DNA from: Trichomonas vaginalis G3
Lineage: Eukaryota > Parabasalia > Trichomonadida > Trichomonadidae
Reading direction: 5' to 3'
Length of the DNA stretch: 64,000 nt
NCBI RefSeq assembly: GCF_026262505.1
Contig: NC_067204.1
Location: forward strand, 23,467,300-23,531,299
Shown: piece after piece, positions 32,267 through 41,797 of the stretch
Layout: every line of letters starts with the position of its first letter
How positions within the stretch are numbered: position 1 is the stretch's first letter
Notes under the pieces: model-generated
The model's database searches: none
What the model was told of the DNA's origin: nothing
The model's input: the letters and a program-made list of their open reading frames with translations, nothing else
Position numbers and translations under genes: made by a program

Positions 32267-33116
32267 TTATATTTTTACCGTTCGATAGTAGTTGTAGATG
32301 AAACTAAGTTCTAAGTAAAACGCATGGTATAATGGAATTATTCTCTTTCTTCCATCTGTAGTAAACCATACTTGAAAGTCTGAAATACTTCCACTCGGCG
32401 GTTCGTATAACTTTGTAGGTTTTTCGTAAAAGTCATTTGCCAAGCATAAGAAAGAGTTTTGGGCGCCAGAAAATGAAGCATGAACTATAATAGCATCTGA
32501 GTCGAAAACATCTTTAAATAAATATGGTTCATCTCTTGCATATCGACTGTAAATATTTGCTAAAGGAAGTTCGACTTTCTGATTTAACATTCTTTGCAAA
32601 TAATACCATGACATTGCAGTGAATTCTGTATATATTTGTTCGTCTTTCTTTGGATTGTCTTCGTAGATTTGAAATGACACTTGTGAATTTTGTTTGTCAT
32701 ATACAATTCTCACATAAAGTGTGCTCTCGGTATTTGCATATTCATCAGCATATTTTGCATAACATGAATTTATTTTATCTTCTATATTTTTTAACGCAGT
32801 CTGTAGAGAAGATGAAAGGTCAACTTGTATTAGCTCAATTTCTTCCCACATTTTTCGTTTCCCTTCAGATATATAATCTATATGAAACCTTACAATAAAT
32901 GGAAAACTTTTATCTTCTACAGACACAAACTTCATTCTACGAAAGCCAATAGCTTTTGTGACAGATGGGTCTCTTAGCCATCTCAATGGGTAGTCAAAAC
33001 GATAGCCTTCATGCTTTACGGTCTCTGTCTCAAACTTTTGACCGACATTAGTAAAAAGTTCATCTAATGGTTTAGTTGTAGCAACTCTTGAATTTTCTTT
33101 TTTCTATTGAAAGCAT
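32267..33116 (-). CDS. Hypothetical structural protein (element B)
   Basis: The open part encodes about 240 residues ending 'LSFIYNYYRTVKI', with many aromatic beta-forming residues. Similarity to the minus-strand frame continues upstream towards an ATG near 33116, so it may be longer; the 5' part is less certain. It is divergent from the fibre gene with a shared promoter region. No family was recognised. Confidence 0.45.
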
Positions 33117-33134
33117 ATTTTATCTAGAATAAAA

Positions 33135-34327
33135 ATGTCGAAAGAAACAGCGTCTATGAGAGAAATACAACAACCGACAACTCATTTTGCAAGCTCTAAA
33201 TAAGAACACAAAAAACTTTTCAAACTATTCTAAGATATCTGAGTCATTGAAAGAAGGAAACTTAAAACTGACGATAAACCCATTGACAGACGAGTTTCTG
33301 TTTCAAGACAGTAAGAACCATACTGTTTGTATAAATCCAACAAAAGAACTTTAAACGAGAAACCTATAGATGAACTTCTTTTGAAAGCAGATATTGACAA
33401 CAAAGCTGACAAAGAGTATGTTGACGATGAGTTAGCACGTATGGCTAGTGCGTTAGTGAAGAAGGCAGATAAGGAATATGTGGATGAAAAAGATGAAGAA
33501 ATTAAAAAATGGTTGAATGGTACATGAACGGACAACAAAGATTTTAGAAGGTAAAGCCAATACAGGGTGGGTTTCAGGATGTTTAGACCTTAAAGCCGAC
33601 AAAGAAACTGTAGATATGTTGACACAAACGGTTTCAAGTCATACCAGAGGTTTAATGGAAGATGGACAACAGTTGAAAGAGCTTGAGAAAGGTGTTACAG
33701 AGTTAAGGAATACAAAAGCAGACTCGACATGGATAAAAGGATATGTAGATGCAACAAAAGAACGTATTTTCGCATGGACAGAAGGAACATACCCACAAAA
33801 ATATCATAGACATAGCATCTCTGACGTAAATGAAACTTGAAGAAAGGTTATATAAGAAAGCAGACAAAACAGAGCTTCAAACATTAAAGATTGAAATACT
33901 TCAAACAGTATATCCTATAGGTTCTATTTATACGTCAATGAACTCTACCAGACCAGAAGTAGTACTTGGTTTTGGAACTTGGACTCAAATAGTCGAAAGG
34001 TTTTTGTATTGTGCAAACTCTTCAAAGGTAACAGGTGGAAGTAAAACGATTTCAGGTGAAAACTTACCTGCACACAGTCACTACATAAATTTAACTACAG
34101 CTGAAGCAGGTTGCATAAGCATAGATATTGGGATTGGACAGGAATGACAAAAGGTAAAGGATATGATGTTAAAGACGACGTTAAGTTTGCTATAAATTGT
34201 TACTGGGATGACACTCAGGGAGAGGAAGCCATACACATCGCATTACAGGATATTCGGAAACAACGGGAAGAGTAAAGACTACATGCCACCTTACATGACA
34301 GTTTACGCATGGTATAGAAATGCTTAG
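33135..34327 (+). pseudogene. Phage-like fibre/collar protein remains (element B)
   Basis: The middle holds repeated 'KADKEYVDE'-type heptads (triple-stranded coiled coil), followed by a C-terminal module 'VYPIGSIYTSMNSTRP...FGTWTQI...FLYC...HSHYI'. This is a well-known phage and giant-virus tail/baseplate-fibre signature (PIGSIY...GTW...HxH). It probably served host attachment. The 3' end meets the convergent integrase. This copy is broken. Confidence 0.7.
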
Positions 34328-35280
34328 TCGTCATTTTCAACTTCTTTAGCATATTCGTCAGCAGTTGTCTATATTTGTTAGGAACTGTCTTTGAAAGTAT
34401 ACCACCTTGAACTTTGACAAGTTTGGAACGAGGTCTGACAATAGTAGTTTTATCTTCTGCTTGCAGTGTGTACATTTTGCCATGTTTGCCTAAAACTTCA
34501 TAATATTCTCTTGTATACTTTCTTTTTTTTACGAACACGAATGCGAGTACCTGTCGAGTTCCCATTGTTGTCATAGTCAATAGTATTTTCATATGGGTCG
34601 CGTTTAGGTATTTCTATTTTTACTTTGTCACCTTTCTTAAGTTTGAAGCCTGGCATTTCTTTCTTGTTTGTCTCTTTTGACTAAACTATTAATATATAGT
34701 CTTTCTCTAAGTCGGGGTTGTTTTTCATTTCTTCGGGGGAATGGTTTCCCAAACCTTTTTGTTTACGGTTATTGTAAATATTTAAAACTTGTCTCATCTT
34801 TGCCATGGAGAAGTGTCTGTACTTGTCGTCATATGACATTTCATTTGCTTCACCACCTTGTGGTTGGTTTAAGTCTCTTAAGATTTTTATACAACTGTCA
34901 ATGACACCAAGAGCAGAATGGTTTTGGTCGACAATGAAATATTGGTTTACATTTTTTGAACGCAGATAGTTTTTAATATCGTCTGATTTGAAAGAACTTT
35001 CACAGTCAGATGTCGTTTTGTTGGATGGTATTTGTCAACGAATATTGTCAAAGCAGTTTTCACATCTAAAATATTTTTTGGACTGCAATGGTATGGCTTC
35101 ACAGTATCTTGTGTTTTGACCGACAAATATTAGCCAGTATGGTGGTCCATCTTCTCTATACCTCGGAATGTTTTCCAAGATATCCATAAACCAAGCATTT
35201 GGTGTTGAACTAAAGATTTTTATCATGAGTGCTTTCTTTGTCGCTTTAGAAACATAGGGGTCCTTGTTTGGATTCGTCAT
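34324..35280 (-). pseudogene. Retroviral-type (RVE) integrase remains (element B)
   Basis: A core-like segment 'NAWFMDILENIPRY' and 'YWLIFVGQNTRYCEAIPL', and a later 'NIYNNRKQKGLGNHSPEEM', are typical of Polinton integrases. A basic C-terminal region with a 'REYYEVLGKHGKMYTLQ' chromo/SH3-like part follows. The enzyme inserts the element and generates 6-bp duplications, as seen at the ends of B. It is convergent with the fibre gene. This copy is broken. Confidence 0.75.
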
Positions 35281-35297
35281 TTTTTAACCCATAAGAA

Positions 35298-35699
35298 ATG
35301 GGTTTATTTGGCGCATTAGCAGGAGTTGCATCCAGATTTTTGCCCGCAGTGGGAACAATAGCCAGAGGTGTATTTGGAGTTGGAAGGAAGATTTTGAGTA
35401 CATTAGGTATACTTAAAGAGAAAGCACAACCTATTATACAAACTGTACAGAAAGGTTGGGAGGTAGCACGAGATGCAGCAAATCTTATTCCAAATCCTGA
35501 AACAAGAGGAAAAGTTCAAGGATGGATGGACAATGTAGGAAGAGAAGCAGGAAACTACTATAACAAAGCAAATGACTACTATAACCAAGCAGGGCACTAT
35601 ATGGACCAAGGTGAAAGATTCTTTAACAGAGGATATAACCATGCACAACAATGGGTAAACAATAACCAACCTCAACCGCCTCAAACGTGGGGAATGTAA
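35298..35699 (+). CDS. Hydrophobic Gly/Ala-rich minor virion protein (element B)
   Basis: 133 residues, open. The N-terminal 35 residues (LFGALAGVASRFLPAVGTIA) are hydrophobic Gly/Ala-rich and could be membrane active. The rest is helical with Asn/Tyr/Gln repeats ('YYNKANDYYNQAGHYMDQGE'). The leader TTTTTTAACCCATAAGAA precedes the ATG; it is divergent from the integrase with an 17-bp gap. Likely structural. Confidence 0.55.
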   Translation: MGLFGALAGVASRFLPAVGTIARGVFGVGRKILSTLGILKEKAQPIIQTVQKGWEVARDAANLIPNPETRGKVQGWMDNVGREAGNYYNKANDYYNQAGHYMDQGERFFNRGYNHAQQWVNNNQPQPPQTWGM

Positions 35700-35718
35700 A
35701 ATTTTTTACTGAGATGAA

Positions 35719-35874
35719 ATGAACAATACAGCATTGAGACAAATGGGTTCAAGATGGATTTGTCGACTTCCAGTAGTTACACAACCACGTGTTTGTCAAG
35801 TTCTTCCTATACCTCAGGAAGTTTTAGACCGACTTAAAAAACAACAACAACCAGTTGAAAACAAACCAAACTAA
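35719..35874 (+). CDS. 51-residue hypothetical protein (element B)
   Basis: A short open frame beginning MNNTALRQMGSRWICRLP and ending in a Gln/Lys-rich tail. The leader TTTTTTACTGAGATGAA is identical to that of the next gene, which supports it being expressed. No family was recognised. Confidence 0.5.
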   Translation: MNNTALRQMGSRWICRLPVVTQPRVCQVLPIPQEVLDRLKKQQQPVENKPN

Positions 35875-35893
35875 AATTTTTTACTGAGATGAA

Positions 35894-36477
35894 ATGACCG
35901 AAGAAGTTGAAACGGTAGATTTGACACCACAAACAAAAAGTTCAGAACCATTGTCAAAACCTGTCAAAGAACTTACAGATGAAGAGAAAATTCAATAATA
36001 GAAAGTGCCAGGTCTGGAAATACAAACCCTAACTATAAAGTCACTTTTCATAGAAATGGAACGGCTAGTATCTCAAAAAAGAAACAGACTCTCACAAATA
36101 AAATATTGAAGTCTGAAGGAGCTTTCGAGACAACAGATGGAAAAGTTTACTTCACTGACCAACAGTTCATTATAGAACATCTCATTGACTTAGAGTCGAA
36201 ATATTCTAAACTTTACAACAAACACAAAAAGTTGAAAGGAAAACAAAAACAAATGGCATATGATATTTACGAAGATGTTGACGACACAACTGTTCCTGCA
36301 GGTGAGGTAAAGTCAGGTGAACCAAAAAGTGACGAAAAACCGATAGAAGAAGGTGAGCCAAAAACTGAAGATAAACCAAAACCAAAGGTTAGTTTCCAAA
36401 CTAAACCAAGTCAACCTTCATTAGCTGGTATGGGTTGGCGTCAAAGGCTTCTGGTAGCTGGTGGTTACGTAAAGTAA
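35894..36477 (+). pseudogene. Hypothetical protein with helical core and Pro/Lys/Glu linker (element B)
   Basis: Region starting MTEEVETVDLTPQTK and ending 'GWRQRLLVAGGYVK'. The middle has a charged helix 'LESKYSKLYNKHKKLKGKQK' and the C-terminal third a Pro/Glu/Lys linker. The open part is 36106-36477. Function unknown; possibly a scaffold. Appears broken. Confidence 0.45.
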
Positions 36478-36524
36478 AGAAAAAAATATTTTTTCAAAAA
36501 ATATATTTTTTTATTTTATTTGAA

Positions 36525-37109
36525 ATGTACGCCGAGTTTGTTGGAACAGACCGTTGGGAAACATGTTTGTTAGATGAGAAATATGAAATTCACTGTTGTG
36601 AGTCATTTGAAGTCAGAAACAAAAAGACAAAAAGAGTTTTAAGCGAATGTGAGCGAAATAACGGATATGCTATGATGAGTATGAGTGGAAAAAAATATTT
36701 TAAACATATTGTCATTGCAACTCATTTTATACCGAACCCTAACAATTTACCTCTTGTAGACCACATAAACCGTATAAGAAACGACAATAGACTTGAAAAT
36801 TTACGTTGGGTTACTCGTTCTGAAAACAATAAGAACAAAAGCAAATTTCGAGATATTGTATTCGAATTTGTCGACGAACTAGAAGATGAAGCAATTGAAA
36901 TTACAGACTATGGCAAGCATACGTTTGAGTTTTACTACTATAGCGAAGAACAAGACTCTTTCTACTTTTATACCGGCGTAAACTATAGAAAATTACAAGT
37001 ATGTTTTACTAAGGCGGGCTATGCTTATGTAAGCACTAGAGATACAGATGGAAAACGCGTTCAAATATTTCTTAACAAATTCAAGAAGCTATATGGCATA
37101 CCATTTTAA
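36525..37109 (+). CDS. HNH endonuclease (element B)
   Basis: 194 residues, open. The HNH core reads 'LVDHINRIRNDNRLENLRWV' with a following 'SENNKNK', as in the HNH_3 class of homing-type nucleases. The N-terminus has 'WETCLLDEKYEIHCCESFEV', a NUMOD4-like segment. Leader TTTTTTATTTTATTTGAA. A second, broken copy is at 45219-45799. It may be a homing or recombination nuclease. Confidence 0.75.
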   Translation: MYAEFVGTDRWETCLLDEKYEIHCCESFEVRNKKTKRVLSECERNNGYAMMSMSGKKYFKHIVIATHFIPNPNNLPLVDHINRIRNDNRLENLRWVTRSENNKNKSKFRDIVFEFVDELEDEAIEITDYGKHTFEFYYYSEEQDSFYFYTGVNYRKLQVCFTKAGYAYVSTRDTDGKRVQIFLNKFKKLYGIPF

Positions 37110-37134
37110 AACAGTATATTTTTACATATATTAA

Positions 37135-37281
37135 ATGCTTCGGGTTGAAAAACAAAGAACAAAAGTAGCAGATACAAAACAAACATTTTATGAGCTTACA
37201 AAGGGTGTTATGAATGAATTCAGCAACATACATCCTGACCTCGTTCATTTTGTTGCTAAATTCAGTAAAAATATATTTTAG
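37135..37281 (+). CDS. 48-residue hypothetical protein (element B)
   Basis: Open frame beginning MLRVEKQRTKVADTKQTF with a TTTTTACATATATTAA leader; the stop codon lies at the start of a 46-bp palindrome. No family was recognised. Confidence 0.4.
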   Translation: MLRVEKQRTKVADTKQTFYELTKGVMNEFSNIHPDLVHFVAKFSKNIF

Positions 37282-37604
37282 GGTAGATGGTTAGATCTAA
37301 CCTGTCTTCTACCCTCTTTTCTACCCTCTTGAATTTTCATGAATTTTGTGCTGAATTCGACAAAAATGAGTTTTTGGTTGAAAGAATACGGTGGAGCCAA
37401 AAGTGGCTCGACCTCAAAACAAGCATTTTGTGAAGAATATACCAATCGCCGGAAAACAGCGGGTTGGTTTTTATACAAAATTCAACCGTTGAATTTTCAT
37501 GAATTTCCTTAAGATAGAAAAAAATAAAACTAACTTTATTTTTTTAAGTTTGGTCATCCTTCACTGTATGACAAATATACTATATTTTACTTAAAAATAT
37601 GCAA
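37281..37604. other. Palindrome and KilA-N fragment region (element B)
   Basis: Contains a 46-bp palindrome (37281-37326) and a short fragment similar to the KilA-N gene at 38780-38840 ('FCEEYTNR', about 37419-37485). No complete gene. Confidence 0.5.
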
Positions 37605-37678
37605 GCGGCTCATAGCTCAGTGGTATGGGCTACCTCGTTACAGGCGTCGAAGACCTCGTTCAAATCCCGATTCGCGCA
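37605..37678 (+). tRNA. tRNA-like sequence with A and B boxes (element B)
   Basis: The A box TAGCTCAGTGG matches the tRNA internal promoter, and the B box GTTCAAATCC is close to consensus. A T6 run (37681-37686) follows, as for RNA polymerase III. The acceptor and T stems pair poorly and no anticodon can be assigned with confidence. It is either a degenerate tRNA or a tRNA-like pol III promoter. Confidence 0.4.
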
Positions 37679-37717
37679 GGTTTTTTCCTTTTATGCAGTG
37701 AAATTTCATGTACATAG

Positions 37718-37831
37718 GTTACTTTGGTGTTAGACCCTAGTGAAGAAAATAGAACGATATAAGTTTACATTTGTAAGGTTACTTTGGTGTTAGACCCTAG
37801 TGAAGAAAATAGAACGATATAAGTTTACATT
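37718..37831. repeat. Two copies of a 54-bp direct repeat (period 60)
   Basis: GGTTACTTTGGTGTTAGACC begins both copies at 37718 and 37778; both end AAGTTTACATT. They lie just after the tRNA-like sequence and before the 22-bp array. Confidence 0.85.
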
Positions 37832-37844
37832 TTAAGTTACTTGT

Positions 37845-38540
37845 TTGTACTGTTTCAGAACAAAGACTTGTACTGTTCAGAAACAAGACTTGTACTGTTT
37901 CAGAACAATATTTGTACTGTTTCAGAACAATATTTGTACTGTTTCAGAACAATATTTGCACTGCTTCAGAACAATATTTGTACTGTTTCAGAACAAATTT
38001 CCCGTAAAAGCTCTCAATTTGTGAGAAAAATTTTCTGTTTCAGAACAATATTTGTACTGTTTCAGAACAATATTTGTACTGTTTCAGAACAATACTTGTA
38101 CTGTTTCAAGACAATATTTGCACTGCTTCAGAACAATACTTGTACTTTTTCAGAACAATACTTGTACTGCTTCAGAACAATACTTGTACTTTTTCAGAAC
38201 AAGACTTGTACTGTTTCAGAACAATACTTGTACTTTTTCAGAACAATACTTGTACTTTTTCAGAACAATACTTGTACTTTTTCAGAACAAATTTCCCGTA
38301 AAAGCTCTCAATTTGTGAGAAAAATTTTCTGTTTCAGAACAAGACTTGTACTTTTTCAGAAAATACTTGTACTTTTTCAGAACATACTTGTACTGTTTCA
38401 GAACAATACTTGTACTTTTTCAGAACAATACTTGTACTGCTTCAGAACAATACTTGTACTTTTTCAGAACAATACTTGCACTGCTTCAGAACAATATTTG
38501 TACTTTTTCAGAACAATATTTGTACTGTTTCAAGACAATG
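37845..38540. repeat. 22-bp tandem array upstream of KilA-N gene (element B)
   Basis: About thirty copies of TGTACT(G/T)TTTCAGAACAATA(C/T)T. Two blocks of non-repeat sequence (AAATTTCCCGTAAAAGCTC...) occur 293 bp apart, showing higher-order duplication. Frames within it are repeats, not genes. Confidence 0.9.
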
Positions 38541-38590
38541 TCCGACGTCCCACCAAAAAATATTTTTTTTATTTTTATTGTAAGAACAGT

Positions 38591-39251
38591 ATGTCAGTCG
38601 AAGCAAAAACGTTCACGAACAAATCTAATGGCGAAACATTCACAAAAGGCACTTACAACGGTATTGAAGTCTTACGTAGAGACAAGGATGGTTATATAAA
38701 TGTAACAAATATGTGTCAGCAGTTTAGGAAAGACTTTAGAAAGTTGTTGGAAAATAAGTCCTGGGAAGAGTATTATACGGCATTTTGTGAAGAATATACC
38801 AACCGCCGGAATTCCGACGGTTGCTTTTTATACAAAGTTCATGCAGGAATTCCGGATGAAATCAAACAGGTTAGAGGAATGTATGTAGACCCAAGACTCG
38901 TAAACTATATTGCAATGTGGGCTTCTCCAAAATATTGTATAGCAGTTGGAAAAATTCTGGACTCCATAGACAAGAAAGTTCATGAGAAGTTAGATGAAGA
39001 AGAACGAAGATACAGTAGAGAATGCAAAACCTTTGTTTGAAGAAGAAGTTAGAAAAATGCATGAAAAACAAATAGAACATGAACGTGAGATATGTTCTGG
39101 TTATAGAGACTCTCCATACGAACTAGACCAATGGGAACAAGAAGATTTAAAGAGAGAATTTAGAGAATATGAACTCGCTAAGATAACATTAGAAGCTGCA
39201 GAAGAGAAGTTAAAAGCTTGGGGTTGTTTTGTACAAAAATATTGTGAGTAA
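38591..39251 (+). pseudogene. KilA-N domain protein (element B, first)
   Basis: Starts MSVEAKTFTNKSNGETF, with a KilA-N fold signature ('GIEVLRRDKDGYINVTNMCQ', then 'MYVDPRLVNYIAMWASPKYC'). KilA-N proteins bind DNA and are frequent in large DNA viruses and phages. The C-terminal part is a charged coiled coil. It is bordered upstream by the 22-bp array and downstream by palindromes. Appears broken. Confidence 0.7.
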
Positions 39252-39292
39252 ATGAACCATTTTGTTGCTGAATTCAATAAAAATATATTTTA

Positions 39293-39338
39293 GGGTAGAA
39301 GGTTAGATATAACCTGTTTTCTAACCTCTTTTCTACCC
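39293..39338. repeat. 46-bp palindrome between KilA-N genes
   Basis: Copy of the dispersed nested palindrome; 25-bp ITR-type units (TTTGTCAAGACTTCTTC) follow at 39346-39440. Confidence 0.85.
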
Positions 39339-39473
39339 TCTTGAATTTGTCAAGATTTCTTCGTAAATGTTTTGTCAAGACTTCTTCATAAATGTTTTGT
39401 CAAACATGAACGTAAATGTTTTGTCAAGACTTCTTCATCGTAATGAGTGTAAAGGACCCAAAAATATATTTTA

Positions 39474-39519
39474 GGGTAGAAGGTTAGATATACCCTCTTT
39501 TCTACCCTCTTTTCTACCC
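39474..39519. repeat. 46-bp palindrome upstream of the KilA-N/GIY-YIG gene
   Basis: Variant copy with altered inner stem, 88 bp before the next ATG. Confidence 0.8.
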
Positions 39520-39606
39520 TCTTGAATTTTCATGAATTTTCCCGAAATAAAAAATAAAACTAACTTTATTTTATTTATTTTTTTTATTTTGTATAAAAAA
39601 ATAAAA

Positions 39607-40911
39607 ATGTCAACAATCGGCACAACAACAATTCAAACAACTACAGCACCAAACTCTTTAGTCATGAACCCAACTTCAATGTTAGTAGAGATGAAAAGCT
39701 TCATTCCTTCTTCATATACTTTCGAAACAAAAATCCAGAAGATAAAGCAAGAACTTTTAACAAGTAATTTAGACTGTAGTGCGAAAGATGAAACAAATGA
39801 ACAGTATCTTTATGAAATGCAGGATATTATTGACCATCTACCTAAACTTCCTGAAATACAACAACAAAAACTAACCATTCCCGAATTTGACGAAATAGAA
39901 GTCAGACTGACTGACTCAGTAGAAATAAAGAAGTTCATACGAAAGGTAAACTATGAATTCCTTGGATTTCATTGCAACCACAAAGTCATGGACATTGACC
40001 TTTACAAATCCGAAGAATTTAAGACCTACGACAACTTTGTTTCGTTAGTTGCAAAATGTGTTTGGGAAATAAGAGATAAAGATAGTAGGGGTAAGGTATG
40101 GAACGAACAAATAAAACCCGCTATGTTCGAGATGAAGAAAACCATTGACGCCTTAGTCATACTAGCAGGTAAGATTTCAATGTACAATGCTAAAATGAAC
40201 CCACAATGTTCAAAATGTAAAGCAGCAATGAGGAAATATAACTACTCCGTCAAAGAGATAGAAAGAATGAGAAACGACTATGCAGATTTAAAGAAAGAAA
40301 TGACAAACAATGAGTTTGAAACAGTTGGAAAGATAGACAATGAGACCAAAGTGGTTAGAATAGGTGATTTAAACGTAAGATACTCAAAGAAATACAACAA
40401 ATATTCTTTGTCAGACATTTTATCTCCATCTGGAAAGAAAGCAAAGGACTGGGTTAGAATTGCTTCTAGTCAGAAAATTTTGACAAGAAATCCTGAGCTT
40501 ATGATATCGGTAAGATTCTATGGAACTACAGCATATCTCATCGACAAAAGTCTTATACCAATAGTTTTGTTATGGTTAGACCCAGTTGTTGGATATAATT
40601 TCATAACATATGGTTCGTTCGACTCAGAACGTTGCAGTGAAGGCTTACTTTACATCGTTCAGAAACCGAAGGACTTCAATACAAAGAGATATAAGATAGG
40701 AAGAACATTTAATATAACTCAAAGATATGACAGTACAGTCAATAGAGTCAAGGTTGTGTTGGTTAACGATATGAGAGCTGCAGAAACAGAACTACTTGAA
40801 AAGTTTGAGAAAATGTATGGTGCTCCCATAAAAGGTAAAGAAACGTTTGAAGTAGATGAGATAGATAAAGCTATAAAATTATTTGACGAAGTTGCTGAAA
40901 AATACATGTAA
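39607..40911 (+). CDS. KilA-N protein with C-terminal GIY-YIG (T5orf172-like) domain (element B)
   Basis: 434 residues, open. The ATG at 39607 follows an AT-rich TTTTTTATTTTGTATAAAAA leader. The N-terminal third is helical and acidic; a KilA-N-like core lies at about residues 295-350 ('WVRIASSQKILTRNPELMIS'). A C-terminal 'LLYIVQ...YKIGRT...R' pattern resembles T5orf172/GIY-YIG nucleases, often joined to KilA-N in large DNA viruses. Its C-terminal end is present as a stub at the left edge of element A. Confidence 0.7.
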   Translation: MSTIGTTTIQTTTAPNSLVMNPTSMLVEMKSFIPSSYTFETKIQKIKQELLTSNLDCSAKDETNEQYLYEMQDIIDHLPKLPEIQQQKLTIPEFDEIEVRLTDSVEIKKFIRKVNYEFLGFHCNHKVMDIDLYKSEEFKTYDNFVSLVAKCVWEIRDKDSRGKVWNEQIKPAMFEMKKTIDALVILAGKISMYNAKMNPQCSKCKAAMRKYNYSVKEIERMRNDYADLKKEMTNNEFETVGKIDNETKVVRIGDLNVRYSKKYNKYSLSDILSPSGKKAKDWVRIASSQKILTRNPELMISVRFYGTTAYLIDKSLIPIVLLWLDPVVGYNFITYGSFDSERCSEGLLYIVQKPKDFNTKRYKIGRTFNITQRYDSTVNRVKVVLVNDMRAAETELLEKFEKMYGAPIKGKETFEVDEIDKAIKLFDEVAEKYM

Positions 40912-40950
40912 AAATAACGTTTACCATGTAAAACGCTTATAAAATAACTG

Positions 40951-40996
40951 GGGTAGAAAAGAGGTTAGAAAACAGGTTATATCTAACCATCTACCC
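40951..40996. repeat. 46-bp palindrome (reverse) after the KilA-N/GIY-YIG gene
   Basis: Reverse-oriented copy, 40 bp downstream of the stop codon; 25-bp type units follow (41033-41150). Confidence 0.85.
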
Positions 40997-41166
40997 TAAA
41001 ATATATTTTTTGGTCATTTACGCTCATTACGAAGAAGAAGTTTCGACAAAACATATATGAAGAAGTTTCGACAAAACATATATGAAGAAGTCTTGACAAA
41101 ACATATATGAAGAAGTCTTGACAAAACATTTACGATGAAATCATGAAAATTCATGAAAATTCACGA

Positions 41167-41212
41167 GGGTAGAAAAGAGGTTAGAAAACAGGTTATATCT
41201 AACCTTCTACCC
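41167..41212. repeat. 46-bp palindrome (reverse) before the short KilA-N gene
   Basis: Reverse-oriented copy about 110 bp upstream of the next ATG. Confidence 0.85.
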
Positions 41213-41322
41213 TAAAATATATTTTTGCTGAAAAATGACCAAATTTCATGAATTTCCTTAAGATAGAAAAAATAAAGTAATTTTTTTATATTTATTTTTT
41301 TATTTTGTATGTAAGGACAGAT

Positions 41323-41712
41323 ATGACAACAACAGAGAACACAACAACAGTTATAGTCCATGAAGCTATAAATGAAGAATATGAGTGGGTTCAGTTTAAC
41401 AAACAACTCCGTCTCATTCGTTCGGTCAAAGATGACATGTACCAAATGCAAAGTATTTTGACAGCATGTGCTACACCAGATACTAAGAAACCACAAGACT
41501 GGTTTGAATTAAATAGCACTCATGAACTTTTGAGTGAGTTCGAACATGTAGAACTTAAAAAGATGTACCAAGACAGACAAAACTTACCATCGTATCTAAA
41601 AGGTATATATGTTCATAAGTTCCTAGTTAGTTCAATAGCAATGTGGGCTTCACCTCGCTATGCTTGGTATATTTACAGACTTCTTGACGAAGTTGCTGAA
41701 AAATACATGTAA
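41323..41712 (+). CDS. Short KilA-N protein (element B, third)
   Basis: 129 residues from the ATG at 41323; an upstream TTG frame is rejected. The N-terminal region is nearly identical to the next gene ('INEEYEWVQFNKQLRLIRSV'), but the middle is distinct and the tail 'LLDEVAEKYM' equals the end of the gene before it. This looks like a mosaic of neighbouring paralogues. KilA-N core 'MWASPRYA' is retained. Confidence 0.65.
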   Translation: MTTTENTTTVIVHEAINEEYEWVQFNKQLRLIRSVKDDMYQMQSILTACATPDTKKPQDWFELNSTHELLSEFEHVELKKMYQDRQNLPSYLKGIYVHKFLVSSIAMWASPRYAWYIYRLLDEVAEKYM

Positions 41713-41797
41713 AGCGTTTATTTTTGGTCTTTTATAAAGTAAGAAAATAACGTAATTTTATTTTTTTTATTTTTTTATTTTGTATGTAAAGACAGAT

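Noticed and set aside
37841-38540. Long frames of FRTILVLFQNN-type repeats
   Set aside because: Translation of the 22-bp tandem array in all three frames; not a protein.
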